This document shows positions 1 through 9,761 of a stretch of 64,000 nt of DNA, piece after piece. A program made the position numbers and the translations under genes. Under the pieces are notes generated by a model, which made no database searches, was not told the DNA's origin, and saw only the letters and a list, made by a program, of their open reading frames with translations. Origin of the DNA: Agarilytica sp033852165 (lineage in GTDB: Bacteria; Pseudomonadota; Gammaproteobacteria; Pseudomonadales; Cellvibrionaceae); contig JAWSUZ010000079.1 in assembly GCA_033852165.1 (NCBI GenBank), positions 1 through 64,000 of the forward strand. Reading direction: 5' to 3'. Every line of letters starts with the position of its first letter. Position 1 is the stretch's first letter.

Positions 1-378
1 AACTAGCCTGACACAGGGGGGAGTGTTGCAGACAAATTCCACGAACAGCCCCGAGTTCGATTTAACAGCAAATTAAAATACAACATTAACCGGAATACAA
101 ATATTAGCCTGTCCGTACTTAATCTTTTTACAAACGATGGACCTGCGGTCGGTTGGGAGTCTAGAGAGGGAACCGGTCATAGGGGAGGATTAGGGGATGA
201 CGCTCGGCGTATATATCTGGACTTGGAATTACGACTACAATAGAACGCAAGATCAAAAACCCGCCCCCCCCAAACATACCATTAGAAATTTAGATAAAGG
301 ATATTCATTTTTTCAATTAGCTGTTATTTCCCAAACAACGAAAAACCAGAAGTTTTTCTTGATTTCCGAGTGATAGAT
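1..378. other. Left edge without a recognisable gene
   Basis: I see no coding region with family resemblance here on either strand. The stretch carries an uninterrupted run of eight C residues near position 264-271. The short minus-strand open frame around 317-514 overlaps the antisense of the ATPase remnant and has no family features. It most likely belongs to the decayed transposon or its flank. Confidence 0.5.
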
Positions 379-379
379 T

Positions 380-1185
380 TTTCACTATTTTATGAGTGGT
401 TGTCTTCTTAATTCCCGGGGCGGGTTCTCGGTTATTATTGGAGAACCTGGCGTAGGGACCAACAGTAGGCGCTTTAGGGAAAAGTGTTCTCCGAGACCAT
501 ATCGAGGAATTCAATAAAGAACGAGATATTACTGTTGTTTCTTACTCAAGAACCCTGCATACCTATGTTAATATTTTAAAACAATTGGCCGAATCGTTTA
601 GGCTTGACGTACCCACTAAAGACTTAGAGAAAGAATTAATCCAAAGCGCATTCAATCATATCCGCGAGCGTAAAACGCTGTACATTGTGATTGATGAGGC
701 CCATTTATTGGATATGCAGGTACTGAGAAAATTACGTTTATTGTTTGAACGATTTTTTCACATGGATGTGATGTATTCAGGTTTTGCAGGAGCAAAAACC
801 TGTCCCAAAAAAACACAACTTAATTTTGTTTGGATAGCGCGATTTGCTACACTACCTCACGTTAAATGTGAATCAGGACATTAAAAGTCGCATCACCTAT
901 TCCAACACCATCAAGCCGTTAAACAATGACGATATGGAGCGTTATATCGTCAAGGAACTTGAAGCGGTAAAAATGGGTGTCAATGCTTTTGATGCTGCAG
1001 CAATCGACGTTATCATACGATCGGCACAAGGGAATTTAAGGCTCTGTCGGAATTTGTGTTATGGCAGTTTGATCAAAGCCTGCCGAGAAGCCAAAAGAAT
1101 CGTGACCATTACCCATGTGAATAATGTTCTCGTTCAGCCGCATTGGCGCTCTCATGAAGAGCTGATCAAACAGCAGGTGGCGTAG
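380..1185 (+). pseudogene. ExeA-like AAA ATPase of a transposon, broken
   Basis: This is a remnant of an ExeA/AAA_22-type ATP-binding protein of the kind that accompanies DDE transposases in multi-gene transposons. Joined across frames it reads: a beta-strand and P-loop start (FSVIIGEPGVG, about 425-455), KSVLRDHIEEFN, the SYSRTLHTYVN stretch, a Walker B (LYIVIDEAHLL, about 680-712), then LLHYLTLNVNQDIKSRI and a C-terminal lid region ending at 1185. Three lesions are visible. About 22 bp are inserted inside the P-loop between GVG and KS (near 456-477), shifting frame. A second frame change lies near 780-800. A TAG sits where a Gln codon is expected just before the LLHYL segment (near 835). 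The cognate transposase gene is not in the window. The Walker B and downstream half (585-1185) are well preserved, so decay is recent. A TniB-type ATPase is the alternative; the motif order fits ExeA-like better. Confidence 0.75.
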
Positions 1186-1189
1186 GTGT

Positions 1190-1387
1190 ATGGTGAAGAG
1201 GTTATCGCATCTGAAAACACACAGGACTGCCGACGATGCTTATTCTGTATTGTCGCTATTGGACGAATTACGAGACGCACTGCGGGAAACCTACGGTGCC
1301 GATATTGCCGAACAACAGCAACAGGCGCATCAAAAAGACATTCTTGAAATCAGAAAAATTGACACTAATGATGTAATTGGTTTTTAA
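1190..1387 (+). CDS. Small transposon-associated protein
   Basis: This is a 65-residue, mostly helical, charged protein that begins 4 bp after the stop of the ATPase remnant, so it was almost certainly co-transcribed and coupled with it. It has a Gln-rich stretch (EQQQQAHQ) near the middle and no known catalytic motif. Small open frames in this position are common behind ExeA-like ATPases in transposons, but their role is not established. The reading frame is intact although its partner is broken. A terminator hairpin follows 22 bp downstream. I do not recognise a family. Confidence 0.5.
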   Translation: MVKRLSHLKTHRTADDAYSVLSLLDELRDALRETYGADIAEQQQQAHQKDILEIRKIDTNDVIGF

Positions 1388-1408
1388 AGGCAGAAAATAA
1401 AACTTCTT

Positions 1409-1433
1409 CAAAGGGGCTAACGCCCCTTTTTTA
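1409..1433 (+). terminator. Rho-independent terminator of the transposon operon
   Basis: A GGGGC/GCCCC stem with a four-base TAAC loop, flanked by As on the left and followed by six Ts, lies just after the 65-residue gene. It fits a terminator for plus-strand transcription. Confidence 0.75.
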
Positions 1434-1439
1434 TTGCAA

Positions 1440-1593
1440 AGAATTAGCCAAAAGTATCGTATCGCTACGACATAGATTGGCTGAAGTTATGATTTTAATT
1501 TGGCTAGCCAAAAATATTCGATAACGAGAGCGTGGTAAAACCATCGTAAATCACTCAATTCGTATGACAATCAATTTGGCTCATCGTACGACC
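1440..1593. repeat. Repeat-bearing candidate transposon end
   Basis: Two imperfect direct repeats beginning TAGCCAAAA (near 1445 and 1505) and an inverted partner of the same core (TTTGGCT, near 1574) lie between the terminator and the point where the exporter gene is cut. Clustered 20-30 bp repeats next to the ATPase/small-gene end are what transposase-binding ends of multi-gene transposons look like. The exact terminus and target duplication cannot be read, because the other end is outside the window. Confidence 0.35.
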
Positions 1594-2326
1594 TCAAAGT
1601 GGCGCTCTACAGCTAAGCCAAAAAGCCTTCAAGCCCAGGCCGATACTCATTAACACTCCCGATTTCTGATTAGGCACGCTTGTAGGATAATTAACGAGCG
1701 ATAGCGTGATTACTGAAACAATATATGTAATACCATCCAAGCCAAACAATAACGCCAAGGCATTACTACCAGCAATATTGTTACCAACTTTGGTTTCCGA
1801 AACATTTACGAGTATAACTCCCGCAATAAGTGGTCCAATAATGAGCGTCACCTGCCCCAACACCATAAAAAAGCTATTGGCTTTTTCTAATCGATCTCGG
1901 CCTACAATATGGCACTTCGAGCAGGCAATGAAAAGGCCCCACTAATCCCAAGTAATAAAGAAGTCACGCACAGTATCGATATCGAAAGCCATTGATTGAA
2001 AATCAAAAATGCCATTAACAATAGAACCAAGCCATTAACACATTTAGAATAAAGCATCACAGCCTTAGGAGAGGATCGATCCACGATCGCCCCTCCCAGT
2101 AAAATAAACGCTGCCCGTGGCAACCCAGTCAATAACAGCACCATCCCCAAGACCCACGCTTCTTTCGTGAGGATTAGTACTAGCCACGGAAGAGCAACCA
2201 TCGTTAATTGATCACCAATGGAAGATAATGCACCGCCAAAACCAACCACCTAAAATTACGATCTTTTCTCAGCGGGACTTCCATAGATAATGGAATGTTC
2301 TGTGTACCCTCTGCCATTTCTGTCAT
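1594..2326 (-). pseudogene. MFS exporter (EntS/MFS_3-like), frameshifted and truncated
   Basis: The natural start is probably the ATG at 2326, 64 bp after the NRPS-3 stop, giving a leader that ends in KDRNFRWLVL, typical of MFS_3 exporters before the first membrane helix. The frame then shifts near 2250. The next stretch (to 1902) holds GGALSSIGDQ, several hydrophobic helices and the loop GGAIVDRSSPKAVM, the expected cytoplasmic loop between helices 2 and 3. A stop at 1902 and another shift follow. The frame resumes with DRLEKANSFFMVLGQV and more helices to 1594. Only about 240 of the usual ~400 residues remain; the C-terminal half is gone at the transposon end. Position and strand suggest it was the exporter of the NRPS product. 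At least two frameshifts plus the truncation make activity very unlikely. Confidence 0.75.
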
Positions 2327-2390
2327 ATCTACGCCTTTAAATTAAGCCATTTTATTAATTCTGAAGTGTTAACTCCTGCTATTTTTTGTT

Positions 2391-3180
2391 TTAAGGCTCA
2401 TCACTCTCCAGTAAATTTAAGGCACTAAAGTGCGACTGCATCAATTTTAGTATTTCTTTTGCGCTCTCCCGCTCTAACATCCCAAAGTGGTCATAGCTCA
2501 CATTCTGATAGGATATCTCTCGCGTAAACAAGCTAGACCACTGTAAAGCACTTTCAGAATAGCCTTGCATCTGATCCCACGCTCTAAAGTAAAGAACATC
2601 CACGTCAGTCAAAAGAGTATCAGGACAATAAATAATGGACGCCTGAATACGTGCAATGGTTTGTATTCGTTCTTTTAATTCACGCTCAATCAAAGAGAGC
2701 CCGGCTTTATATACGGATTGCCCCCCCATCAATCCGTCTACCAGCGTATCGATCTCCTCTAGATTTTCTCCTTGTGCGTAGGCTAATCGGTGACTGTTGG
2801 TTTCTTGTGTCGGTGGAGGACTATCTAACAGCACAATAGAAACGCCCCGGCCTAGGGATTTCAACTGACGAGCCATTTCAAACACAATCCAACCGCCAAA
2901 TGAATGCCCAACTAAACGGTAAGGCCCTTCAGATTGCACTGATTGGATCGCCTCAATATTCACTCGCGAGATTTCTTCAACAGAACGCAAAGGAGCAAGC
3001 TCATCATCCAAACCGACCGCCTGCAGGCCATATACACTACCCATGAGCGATAACTCATTACTTAAATCAAAAAGGTTTAATAAACTTCCACCTATACCAG
3101 GAACAATAAATATTGGAAGTCGAGTAGGAAATTCGGCAGAGAGCTCAGTAGATGAACACTTTTTCATTAAGCGTAAACAT
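2391..3180 (-). other. Terminal thioesterase domain of NRPS-3
   Basis: This is an alpha/beta-hydrolase domain of about 260 residues with the PIFIVPGIGG oxyanion strand, GHSFGG nucleophile (Ser2287 of NRPS-3), a candidate Asp in LLDSPPP and a candidate His in YDHFGML (about 2425). All three catalytic positions are present, so release by hydrolysis or cyclisation should work. It accepts the module 9 residue, which is activated by an unusual A domain. Confidence 0.85.
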
Positions 3181-6100
3181 GTTCCCTGAGTCTCCTCGAA
3201 TATAGCATTCACAACATTAGAAAATTCTGACACCGTAGGTGAATGAAATAATGCCGTAACAGGGAAATTATGGCCATAAAACTGATTAATTCGTTCAATC
3301 AAACGTAAGGCCAACAGGGAATGGCCGCCTATATGAAAGAAATCATCGCTCACTCCAACTCGGTCCAGAGCTAAAACATCCCGCCAAAAATCACACAATC
3401 TAAATTCAGTTTCCGTTTGAGGAGCTGTATACCCTTCTCCTGATAGTATTACAGTATCAGGTATCTGTAATGCGAGACGATCAATTTTTTTGTTGGGTGT
3501 CATAGGCATGTTCGCCATTTCGACAAATAAAGAGGGCACCATATAATTAGGTAACTTTTTTCCAACGAATTTGTTAAGGTCAGAAGCTGCCAGTTTAGTA
3601 CAACCCTCTTTTGGAGTATAAAAGCAAACCAAACTCTCAATGCCGTCAATACCAGATCGAACAACCACTACCGCAGAAGAAATACCCGGGTGGCTAATCA
3701 CGACATTCTCAATACCCGACAATTCAACTCGAAAACCACGCACACTCACTTGCGAATCTTCTCTTCCCACAAACTCGATTTCGCCATTCGCTAAGTAGCG
3801 TCCAAAATCACCGGTTTTATATACGCGGCTTTCTGAATTCGATGAAACAGCATGTTGAATAAACTGCTTACGGGTATCTTCTGGGTTATCCACATAACCC
3901 TTAGCTAAGCCAACACCAGCAGTATATATTTCAGCAACCACGCCCACAGGTACTGGCTGTAATTGCTCATCCAGCAAATACATTTGTGTATTGGGAAGCG
4001 CCCTACCAATCGTTAACTTCTGTCCAACTTCCTTGTATTCATATAATGTCGACCCAATCGAGACTTCAGAATTGCCATAAAGATTTAAAAACCGACGTCC
4101 TGTAGACACCCAACGTTCGACCACACGCTCATTACAAGGCTCGGCTGAAGATATAACCGTTTTTAGGCTATCCGGCATCGCCTTTAATGGCAGAACAGAT
4201 AATAATGAGACCGGCCATGTGACAAGGCTAATCTGAGCGTCATTCAATAATTGATAAAGCGCTTCACCGGAATGAGACTCTTCATCTGTCACTTGATATA
4301 AGGTCGAACCGGCCGCCCAAGCCATAAAACTTCCCCAGATGGAAATGGAAAAGCTAAAAGAGGCAAATTGTAAAATACGTGCATCTTTGTTCAGCAAACC
4401 CCATTGATCATGCGCAACAGGCATATTACGTAAACTTTTATGCGCAACCAAAATACCCTTCGGTTTACCCGTTGTACCGGACGTAAAAAGAATATATGCC
4501 GAATGATCAGCACCAATAATGGGTACTGGGTTTTCCTTGCTCTCTTCTTTCCAACTCTCTTCTTCCCATAGAGCTGCATCACTATCAAAACAAAATGTTT
4601 TGGCAGGATTGTCTGGTAACAAGTCGATTAAACCTTTCTCGGTCAAGATAAATTTCGGCTTAGCGACATCCAAAATATGCCCCAGTCGTACTTTAGGATA
4701 AGCAGGATCTATTGGCACATAAGTACCACCGGATTTTAGAATAGCCAACATGCTTATCCCCATCCGCATCGACCGACCAACACAAACGCCAACACGAACC
4801 TCGGGTCCTACCCCTAAACGTCTCAGGAAATGCGCAATTTGGTTAGCCTTATCATTTAATTTTTGATAGCTGTACGCGTCATTACCACAAACATAAGCAA
4901 TTTTTTGGGGGAACTTAATCGCGTTCTTTTCAAATAATGTATGAATGCATTCGTTTTGAGGATAGGCGACAGCAGTATCATTCCAGTGCTCTAACTGTTG
5001 AGTTTCTTCGTTTGACAACAACGCCAAAGTAGAAATTGGCTTACTCGGTTCTTTCAGTGCTTCTGTCAGTATTTTAATATAGTGCTGTATAAAACGTTCG
5101 ATAGTCGTTGACTTAAATAAGTCTGTTACATAAGAAAATCGCCCCTTTATTCCGTCAGGAGTTTCGACCAACGAAATATTTAAATCCAGTTCTACCGTCT
5201 CGCGAGATAAAAATGGAAAAGGCTCGATCGTAACATCCTGGAAGTTAAGTCCTTCGCCTTGCGCTTGGTTATTCAGTCGAAACATCACTTGAAAAATAGG
5301 AGGAACACCCAAACTTCTCTCCGGCTGTACGGATTCGACTACGCCATCGAACGGTATATCACTGTGCGAAAAAGCATCCAATGCGGTATCCCTCACCGCA
5401 CGAACTAAGGTGGTAAAATTATGATCGCGGGATACATTACAACGAAGCACTACCGTGTTAGCAAAGCATCCGATAAGTTCTTCCAAGGCCTGTTGGGGGC
5501 GGTTAGCGATAGCAGTCCCAATGGGTATATCCGTGGTCCGAGCATAACGCGATAACAATACCGCCATCCCCCCCAATAAAACATGGAACAGTGTGACTCC
5601 CTGGCTCTGGGCATATAACGACAACTCGTTGCTGAGCGGCTTAGGTATTTCGATCGGACAACTGTCTCCCCGATAGCTTTGTACCGACGGCCGAATATAA
5701 TCAGTGGGTAAATTTAACAGTGGCGCTAATCCACTTAACTGTTCTTTCCAATAGGAACACTGAAAGTCATAACGTTCACCTCTGATATGTTCCTGTTGCC
5801 AAACCGCATAATCACCATACTGTATTGATAAGGGCTGCAATGGGTCTTCTATCCCCAAGCAAAATGCATTATAAAACTGTGATATTTCCTTTATAAGAAT
5901 ATCCATAGACCAACCATCTATGGCGGAATGATGGGACACAATACTGAGTGCATAATTTTGCTCTCCCACACAAAAGAGCCTCGCCTTAAAAGCCACCTCT
6001 TGTTCCAGTACAAACGCTTTACGCTCATACTCCTGAACTAGCGATTGAACTTCAGACTCATCTGTATCAACCTGTGATAACCTCCACGAAGAAACCTGAT

Positions 6101-9100
6101 CAATTGCTTGATAGGTACCATTTTGATAAGCCCCCTTGCCATCTCTGACCAAGCGCGTTCTCAAATTTTCATGTCGAGCCACAACCGCATTAAAAGCAGA
6201 CTCTAACGCGGCAATATCAACTTTTCCCTTTAGACATAATGTTGCGGCTACATTATACATCGCTCCGCCTTCCTCTAACTGGTATAAAAACCAATAGGAC
6301 TGCTGCACCAAAGACAAGGGTATTTTATGGCTAGCGGAACGAGGACTAATCGCTGGTAAAGGTTTCAATCCTTTGTGTTGAGTATGATCAACATATTCAG
6401 CTAGGGCTTCCAAGGTAGAATATTCAAAAACAGCACGGACAGGAATCACAACCTCTAGTCGAGCTTCAAGCTGTGCCACCAGTCGCACAGCCAATAACGA
6501 ATGTCCTCCAAAATGAAAAAAATTATTCGTTATACCAACCTGGTCAAGTCCCAAAAGATCCTGCCAAATCACGCACATAATTTTTTCAGTGTTACTGTGG
6601 GGCTCAACATAGACCTTTTGGTATTGATTTAAATCAGGCGGAGGTAAGGATAATCGGTCTATCTTCCCGTTTGGGGTTAGCGGTAATTCGGGTAAGAATA
6701 CAAACGCCGATGGCTGCATATATTCAGGTAATGTTTCGCTCAGGTGACCGCGCAGGTAAGCGATAAACTCAGAGTTATCTAAAGTATTCGATTCTGAGCT
6801 TACTTCGAAATCAATAGCCGATACGACATAAGCCACCAAACGCTGATCACCTGACGCGTCTTCCCGAGCGACAACCACGGTTTCACTGACGTCATCGTGA
6901 CGGTTTAATATATTTTCAATTTCACCCAGCTCTATTCTGAACCCTCGAATTTTGACTTGATCATCGATGCGACCCAAGTATTCCAAATTTCCATCCGGTA
7001 ACCAGCGAACTAAATCACCGGTTTTGTAAAGACGAGTATTCCCCACCCCAAAGCCGTTATCATTAAAAGGGCAAGCAATAAACTTTTCTTCCGTTAACTC
7101 AGGACGATTGAGATAACCGCGAGCTAAACCCGCTCCAGAAACATGCAGCTCTCCCTCTACACCTAACGGTGTCAAATTTTCACCAGCGTCAAGAACGTAC
7201 GCCTGAGTATTGTGGATAGGTTTTCCTATAGAAGATTTTCCACCCGCTACTCGTCGGCAATAGGTTGAATACGTTGTATCTTCCGATGGACCATACAGAT
7301 CATAGACATCGGTAACATGTTTATGCGCATATAGTGCTTCAACTACTTCCTGTTTCAACAGCTCCCCGGCCAAGTTGATCGTGCTAACCGTTTCGGGAAT
7401 TGCATTATGTGCCAACAAGGTTTTGATTACTGAAGGTACCGTATTGATTAGGGTAATCGTTCTTTCACCCGAGTCACTTAATAAATCTAGAGCATTTTTT
7501 ACAAGGCAAATACTCCCGCCAACAGCCAAAGGTAGAAACAGTTCAAATACAGATAAATCAAAATTTAATGATGTCGATGCTAACACTCCGCGCAATTCAG
7601 CAGGCCGAAATTGACTCTTACCCCAAGAAATAAAGGCTACCGTGTTCCGGTGTTCGATCATGACGCCTTTTGGCTTTCCAGTTGATCCGGAGGTATAAAT
7701 AACATATGCGAGATGCTTGGGTGTTAACCCGATGTTATGACAAGGTATATTCGACGCAGGAAGACCTAATAGGATTTTTTGTATACCGATATCATCCAGA
7801 CACAATGCTTGTTCTGATGATATCGGCGTGTCATTCAGAATATCGTTCGTGGTAATGACCGTAGCGACCTCGGCATCGTTCAACATAAACGCTAGGCGTT
7901 CTTCTGGATAATCCGGGTCTAAAGGAACGTAAGCCCCACCCGCCTTTAGAATAGCGAGTACCGCAATAACCATGTTTAATGAGCGATCGAGACAAACGCC
8001 AACCAACGTATCCGGTTGACTATGTTTTTCTTGGACGAGGTAATATGCCAGTTGGTTCGCTTGATCGTTCAGTTCGCGATATGTCAGTTGTTGATCTTCG
8101 AACGCAAGCGCAATAGCACTCGGGTTTTTATCGGTTTGTTGCTCAAATAATTCATGGATACAAAGGTGGTCTGGATACGCCACCTGGGTATCATTCCATT
8201 CCACTAGAAATTGATGTATTTCTGCCGCATTAACCATTGGCAAGGCATACACATTTTCCTTCGGACTCGAAATAATATTTTCACATAGCAGAACAAAATG
8301 GTCAGCAACAGATGCTATCGTACTTGCCTTAAACAGATCAGTATTATATTCCCACTCTAAAACTAATCCGTCTTGGGTTTCTTGTACATTCAGCGTTAAA
8401 TCAAATTTTGACTGGGTACCAGCTTGATTCACTGGACTAAGGGTCAAGCCAGGCAATGACAACTCACTTTTTTCATTATTGTGCAATACCAACATAATTT
8501 GAAAGAGCGGGCTATGGGCTAAACTTCTCTCAGGCTGTAGAACCTCGACTATTTGTTCAAATGGCATCTGTTGATGGGCATAAGCATCCAGCGTCATCGC
8601 TTTACTTTGATTTAATAGGTCAATAAACGAAGGGCTACCAGACACATCGCTGCGCAGCACCAAAGTATTCGCAAAAAAGCCAATTAACTGGCTCACCTCA
8701 TCTTGTTCACGATTAGCGATGGGGCTACCCATCACTATATCCGTTTCGCCGCTGTAACGGGCGAGCAATACTGAAAATGCCGCATGCAGGCCCATAAACA
8801 AAGTTGCACCTTCTTGCTCACATAACGTCGCTAATTTTTTTAGCGTAAGATGATCTAGTTTCCGGTATAAATTATCCCCGGTGACGCTTTGTAACGCTGG
8901 ACGAGCATAATCTAAAGGAAAACTATGAAGAAGCGGTAAGCCGGCCAACTGCTCTCGCCAATAATTCACTTTTTTATCGAGAATATCGCCTTGTAACCAG
9001 TTTCTCTGCCAATGTGAATAATCCGCATATTGAACCGGTAAAGGCGTTAAAGGATTACCTCGGCCTTGCACATAAGATTTGTACAAGATACTCAATTCGC

Positions 9101-9761
9101 GAATAAAAATACCCGCCGACCACGCATCAGAGGCGATGTGATGCATCGTGAGCAGTAACATATGTTCGTCTTCACTCAGTACGAGCAATCGCCCACGCAG
9201 CATTAAATCCCGACTCAGATCAAACGCTTGACTCGCTTCATTTTCGACTAAAACAGGAATTTTTTTATCTTTTTCAACAGCATTCAATGCCGACAGATCT
9301 ATGACCGACAATTCAAACTCACGAGCGTCATTCACAATTTGTAGCGGTTCACCATCACGACTGAAAATTACAGAACGCAGACTTTCATGACGCATGATGA
9401 TAGTTGTCAACGCATCGGTTAGTGCAACAATATTCAAGTCTCCTGACAAACGCAGAACTGCAGGAATATTATACTGTGAGCTACCTTGCTCTAATTGGTC
9501 AACGAGCCAAAGACGTTGTTGTGTGAATGACAGGAGATCGCCATCGGGATTTCGTGTTACAACCGGAATGACTTCTAATACTTCACCGTCCTGATGAGAC
9601 AGGTATTCTATTAGATCATCTTTATTGCTTTTTATAAGATCAACAGCACAATCGGTCATAGCAGACTTAGGCGCCCGTGTCTTTAACTTCCCATTCTCAA
9701 CAAAAACAAACACGCCTAGTTCCATCAGCGTATTAATCACTTCTCGCGTTAGCTTACTCAC
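2391..9761 (-). CDS. NRPS-3: docking-C-A-T-C-A-T-TE, final two modules and release
   Basis: This 2456-residue cytoplasmic synthetase forms the last part of the assembly line. Residues 1-55 match the TubC/beta-hairpin docking family (start, ELGVFVFVENGKLKTR, then LIKSNKDDLIEYL). Module 8 follows (C motif HHIASDA near 205; A core with Asp735; carrier Ser1088), then module 9 (C motif HHSAIDG near 1277; A core with Ser1805 instead of Asp; carrier Ser2148), then a type I thioesterase (GHSFGG nucleophile Ser2287, His about 2425 in DHFGML). The GTG start overlaps the NRPS-2 stop as GTGA, and a GAGG lies 7 bp upstream, so translation is coupled. The thioesterase shows that this is the terminal subunit; whether it releases a linear or cyclic product cannot be told from sequence. 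Confidence 0.95.
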   Translation of the reverse strand: MSKLTREVINTLMELGVFVFVENGKLKTRAPKSAMTDCAVDLIKSNKDDLIEYLSHQDGEVLEVIPVVTRNPDGDLLSFTQQRLWLVDQLEQGSSQYNIPAVLRLSGDLNIVALTDALTTIIMRHESLRSVIFSRDGEPLQIVNDAREFELSVIDLSALNAVEKDKKIPVLVENEASQAFDLSRDLMLRGRLLVLSEDEHMLLLTMHHIASDAWSAGIFIRELSILYKSYVQGRGNPLTPLPVQYADYSHWQRNWLQGDILDKKVNYWREQLAGLPLLHSFPLDYARPALQSVTGDNLYRKLDHLTLKKLATLCEQEGATLFMGLHAAFSVLLARYSGETDIVMGSPIANREQDEVSQLIGFFANTLVLRSDVSGSPSFIDLLNQSKAMTLDAYAHQQMPFEQIVEVLQPERSLAHSPLFQIMLVLHNNEKSELSLPGLTLSPVNQAGTQSKFDLTLNVQETQDGLVLEWEYNTDLFKASTIASVADHFVLLCENIISSPKENVYALPMVNAAEIHQFLVEWNDTQVAYPDHLCIHELFEQQTDKNPSAIALAFEDQQLTYRELNDQANQLAYYLVQEKHSQPDTLVGVCLDRSLNMVIAVLAILKAGGAYVPLDPDYPEERLAFMLNDAEVATVITTNDILNDTPISSEQALCLDDIGIQKILLGLPASNIPCHNIGLTPKHLAYVIYTSGSTGKPKGVMIEHRNTVAFISWGKSQFRPAELRGVLASTSLNFDLSVFELFLPLAVGGSICLVKNALDLLSDSGERTITLINTVPSVIKTLLAHNAIPETVSTINLAGELLKQEVVEALYAHKHVTDVYDLYGPSEDTTYSTYCRRVAGGKSSIGKPIHNTQAYVLDAGENLTPLGVEGELHVSGAGLARGYLNRPELTEEKFIACPFNDNGFGVGNTRLYKTGDLVRWLPDGNLEYLGRIDDQVKIRGFRIELGEIENILNRHDDVSETVVVAREDASGDQRLVAYVVSAIDFEVSSESNTLDNSEFIAYLRGHLSETLPEYMQPSAFVFLPELPLTPNGKIDRLSLPPPDLNQYQKVYVEPHSNTEKIMCVIWQDLLGLDQVGITNNFFHFGGHSLLAVRLVAQLEARLEVVIPVRAVFEYSTLEALAEYVDHTQHKGLKPLPAISPRSASHKIPLSLVQQSYWFLYQLEEGGAMYNVAATLCLKGKVDIAALESAFNAVVARHENLRTRLVRDGKGAYQNGTYQAIDQVSSWRLSQVDTDESEVQSLVQEYERKAFVLEQEVAFKARLFCVGEQNYALSIVSHHSAIDGWSMDILIKEISQFYNAFCLGIEDPLQPLSIQYGDYAVWQQEHIRGERYDFQCSYWKEQLSGLAPLLNLPTDYIRPSVQSYRGDSCPIEIPKPLSNELSLYAQSQGVTLFHVLLGGMAVLLSRYARTTDIPIGTAIANRPQQALEELIGCFANTVVLRCNVSRDHNFTTLVRAVRDTALDAFSHSDIPFDGVVESVQPERSLGVPPIFQVMFRLNNQAQGEGLNFQDVTIEPFPFLSRETVELDLNISLVETPDGIKGRFSYVTDLFKSTTIERFIQHYIKILTEALKEPSKPISTLALLSNEETQQLEHWNDTAVAYPQNECIHTLFEKNAIKFPQKIAYVCGNDAYSYQKLNDKANQIAHFLRRLGVGPEVRVGVCVGRSMRMGISMLAILKSGGTYVPIDPAYPKVRLGHILDVAKPKFILTEKGLIDLLPDNPAKTFCFDSDAALWEEESWKEESKENPVPIIGADHSAYILFTSGTTGKPKGILVAHKSLRNMPVAHDQWGLLNKDARILQFASFSFSISIWGSFMAWAAGSTLYQVTDEESHSGEALYQLLNDAQISLVTWPVSLLSVLPLKAMPDSLKTVISSAEPCNERVVERWVSTGRRFLNLYGNSEVSIGSTLYEYKEVGQKLTIGRALPNTQMYLLDEQLQPVPVGVVAEIYTAGVGLAKGYVDNPEDTRKQFIQHAVSSNSESRVYKTGDFGRYLANGEIEFVGREDSQVSVRGFRVELSGIENVVISHPGISSAVVVVRSGIDGIESLVCFYTPKEGCTKLAASDLNKFVGKKLPNYMVPSLFVEMANMPMTPNKKIDRLALQIPDTVILSGEGYTAPQTETEFRLCDFWRDVLALDRVGVSDDFFHIGGHSLLALRLIERINQFYGHNFPVTALFHSPTVSEFSNVVNAIFEETQGTCLRLMKKCSSTELSAEFPTRLPIFIVPGIGGSLLNLFDLSNELSLMGSVYGLQAVGLDDELAPLRSVEEISRVNIEAIQSVQSEGPYRLVGHSFGGWIVFEMARQLKSLGRGVSIVLLDSPPPTQETNSHRLAYAQGENLEEIDTLVDGLMGGQSVYKAGLSLIERELKERIQTIARIQASIIYCPDTLLTDVDVLYFRAWDQMQGYSESALQWSSLFTREISYQNVSYDHFGMLERESAKEILKLMQSHFSALNLLESDEP
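3200..6390 (-). other. NRPS module 9 (C-A-T) with Asp235-less A domain
   Basis: The C domain has an intact HHSAIDGWS. In the A domain core the usual F-D-x-S-x-W is FSISIW: Ser1805 replaces the Asp that binds the alpha-amino group. The code I read is S-I-W-T-I-S-L-I-G-K. The C and A domains are close relatives of module 5 (same VAHKSLRNMP, TWPVS and ISSAEPC blocks) and unlike the other seven modules. The carrier motif is GGHSLLALR. I infer a substrate without a standard alpha-amino group, such as a beta-amino or other carboxylic acid; the identity is open. Confidence 0.8.
6390..9580 (-). other. NRPS module 8 (C-A-T), predicted Ala
   Basis: The A domain code read by eye is D-L-F-N-N-A-L-T-Y-K, a code usually assigned to alanine. 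The C domain carries HHIASDAWS, with Ala in place of the Gly of HHxxxDG; the catalytic second His and the Asp remain, so activity is plausible. This domain accepts the thiazolyl intermediate from NRPS-2 through the docking pair. The carrier is FGGHSLLAVR. Confidence 0.75.
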
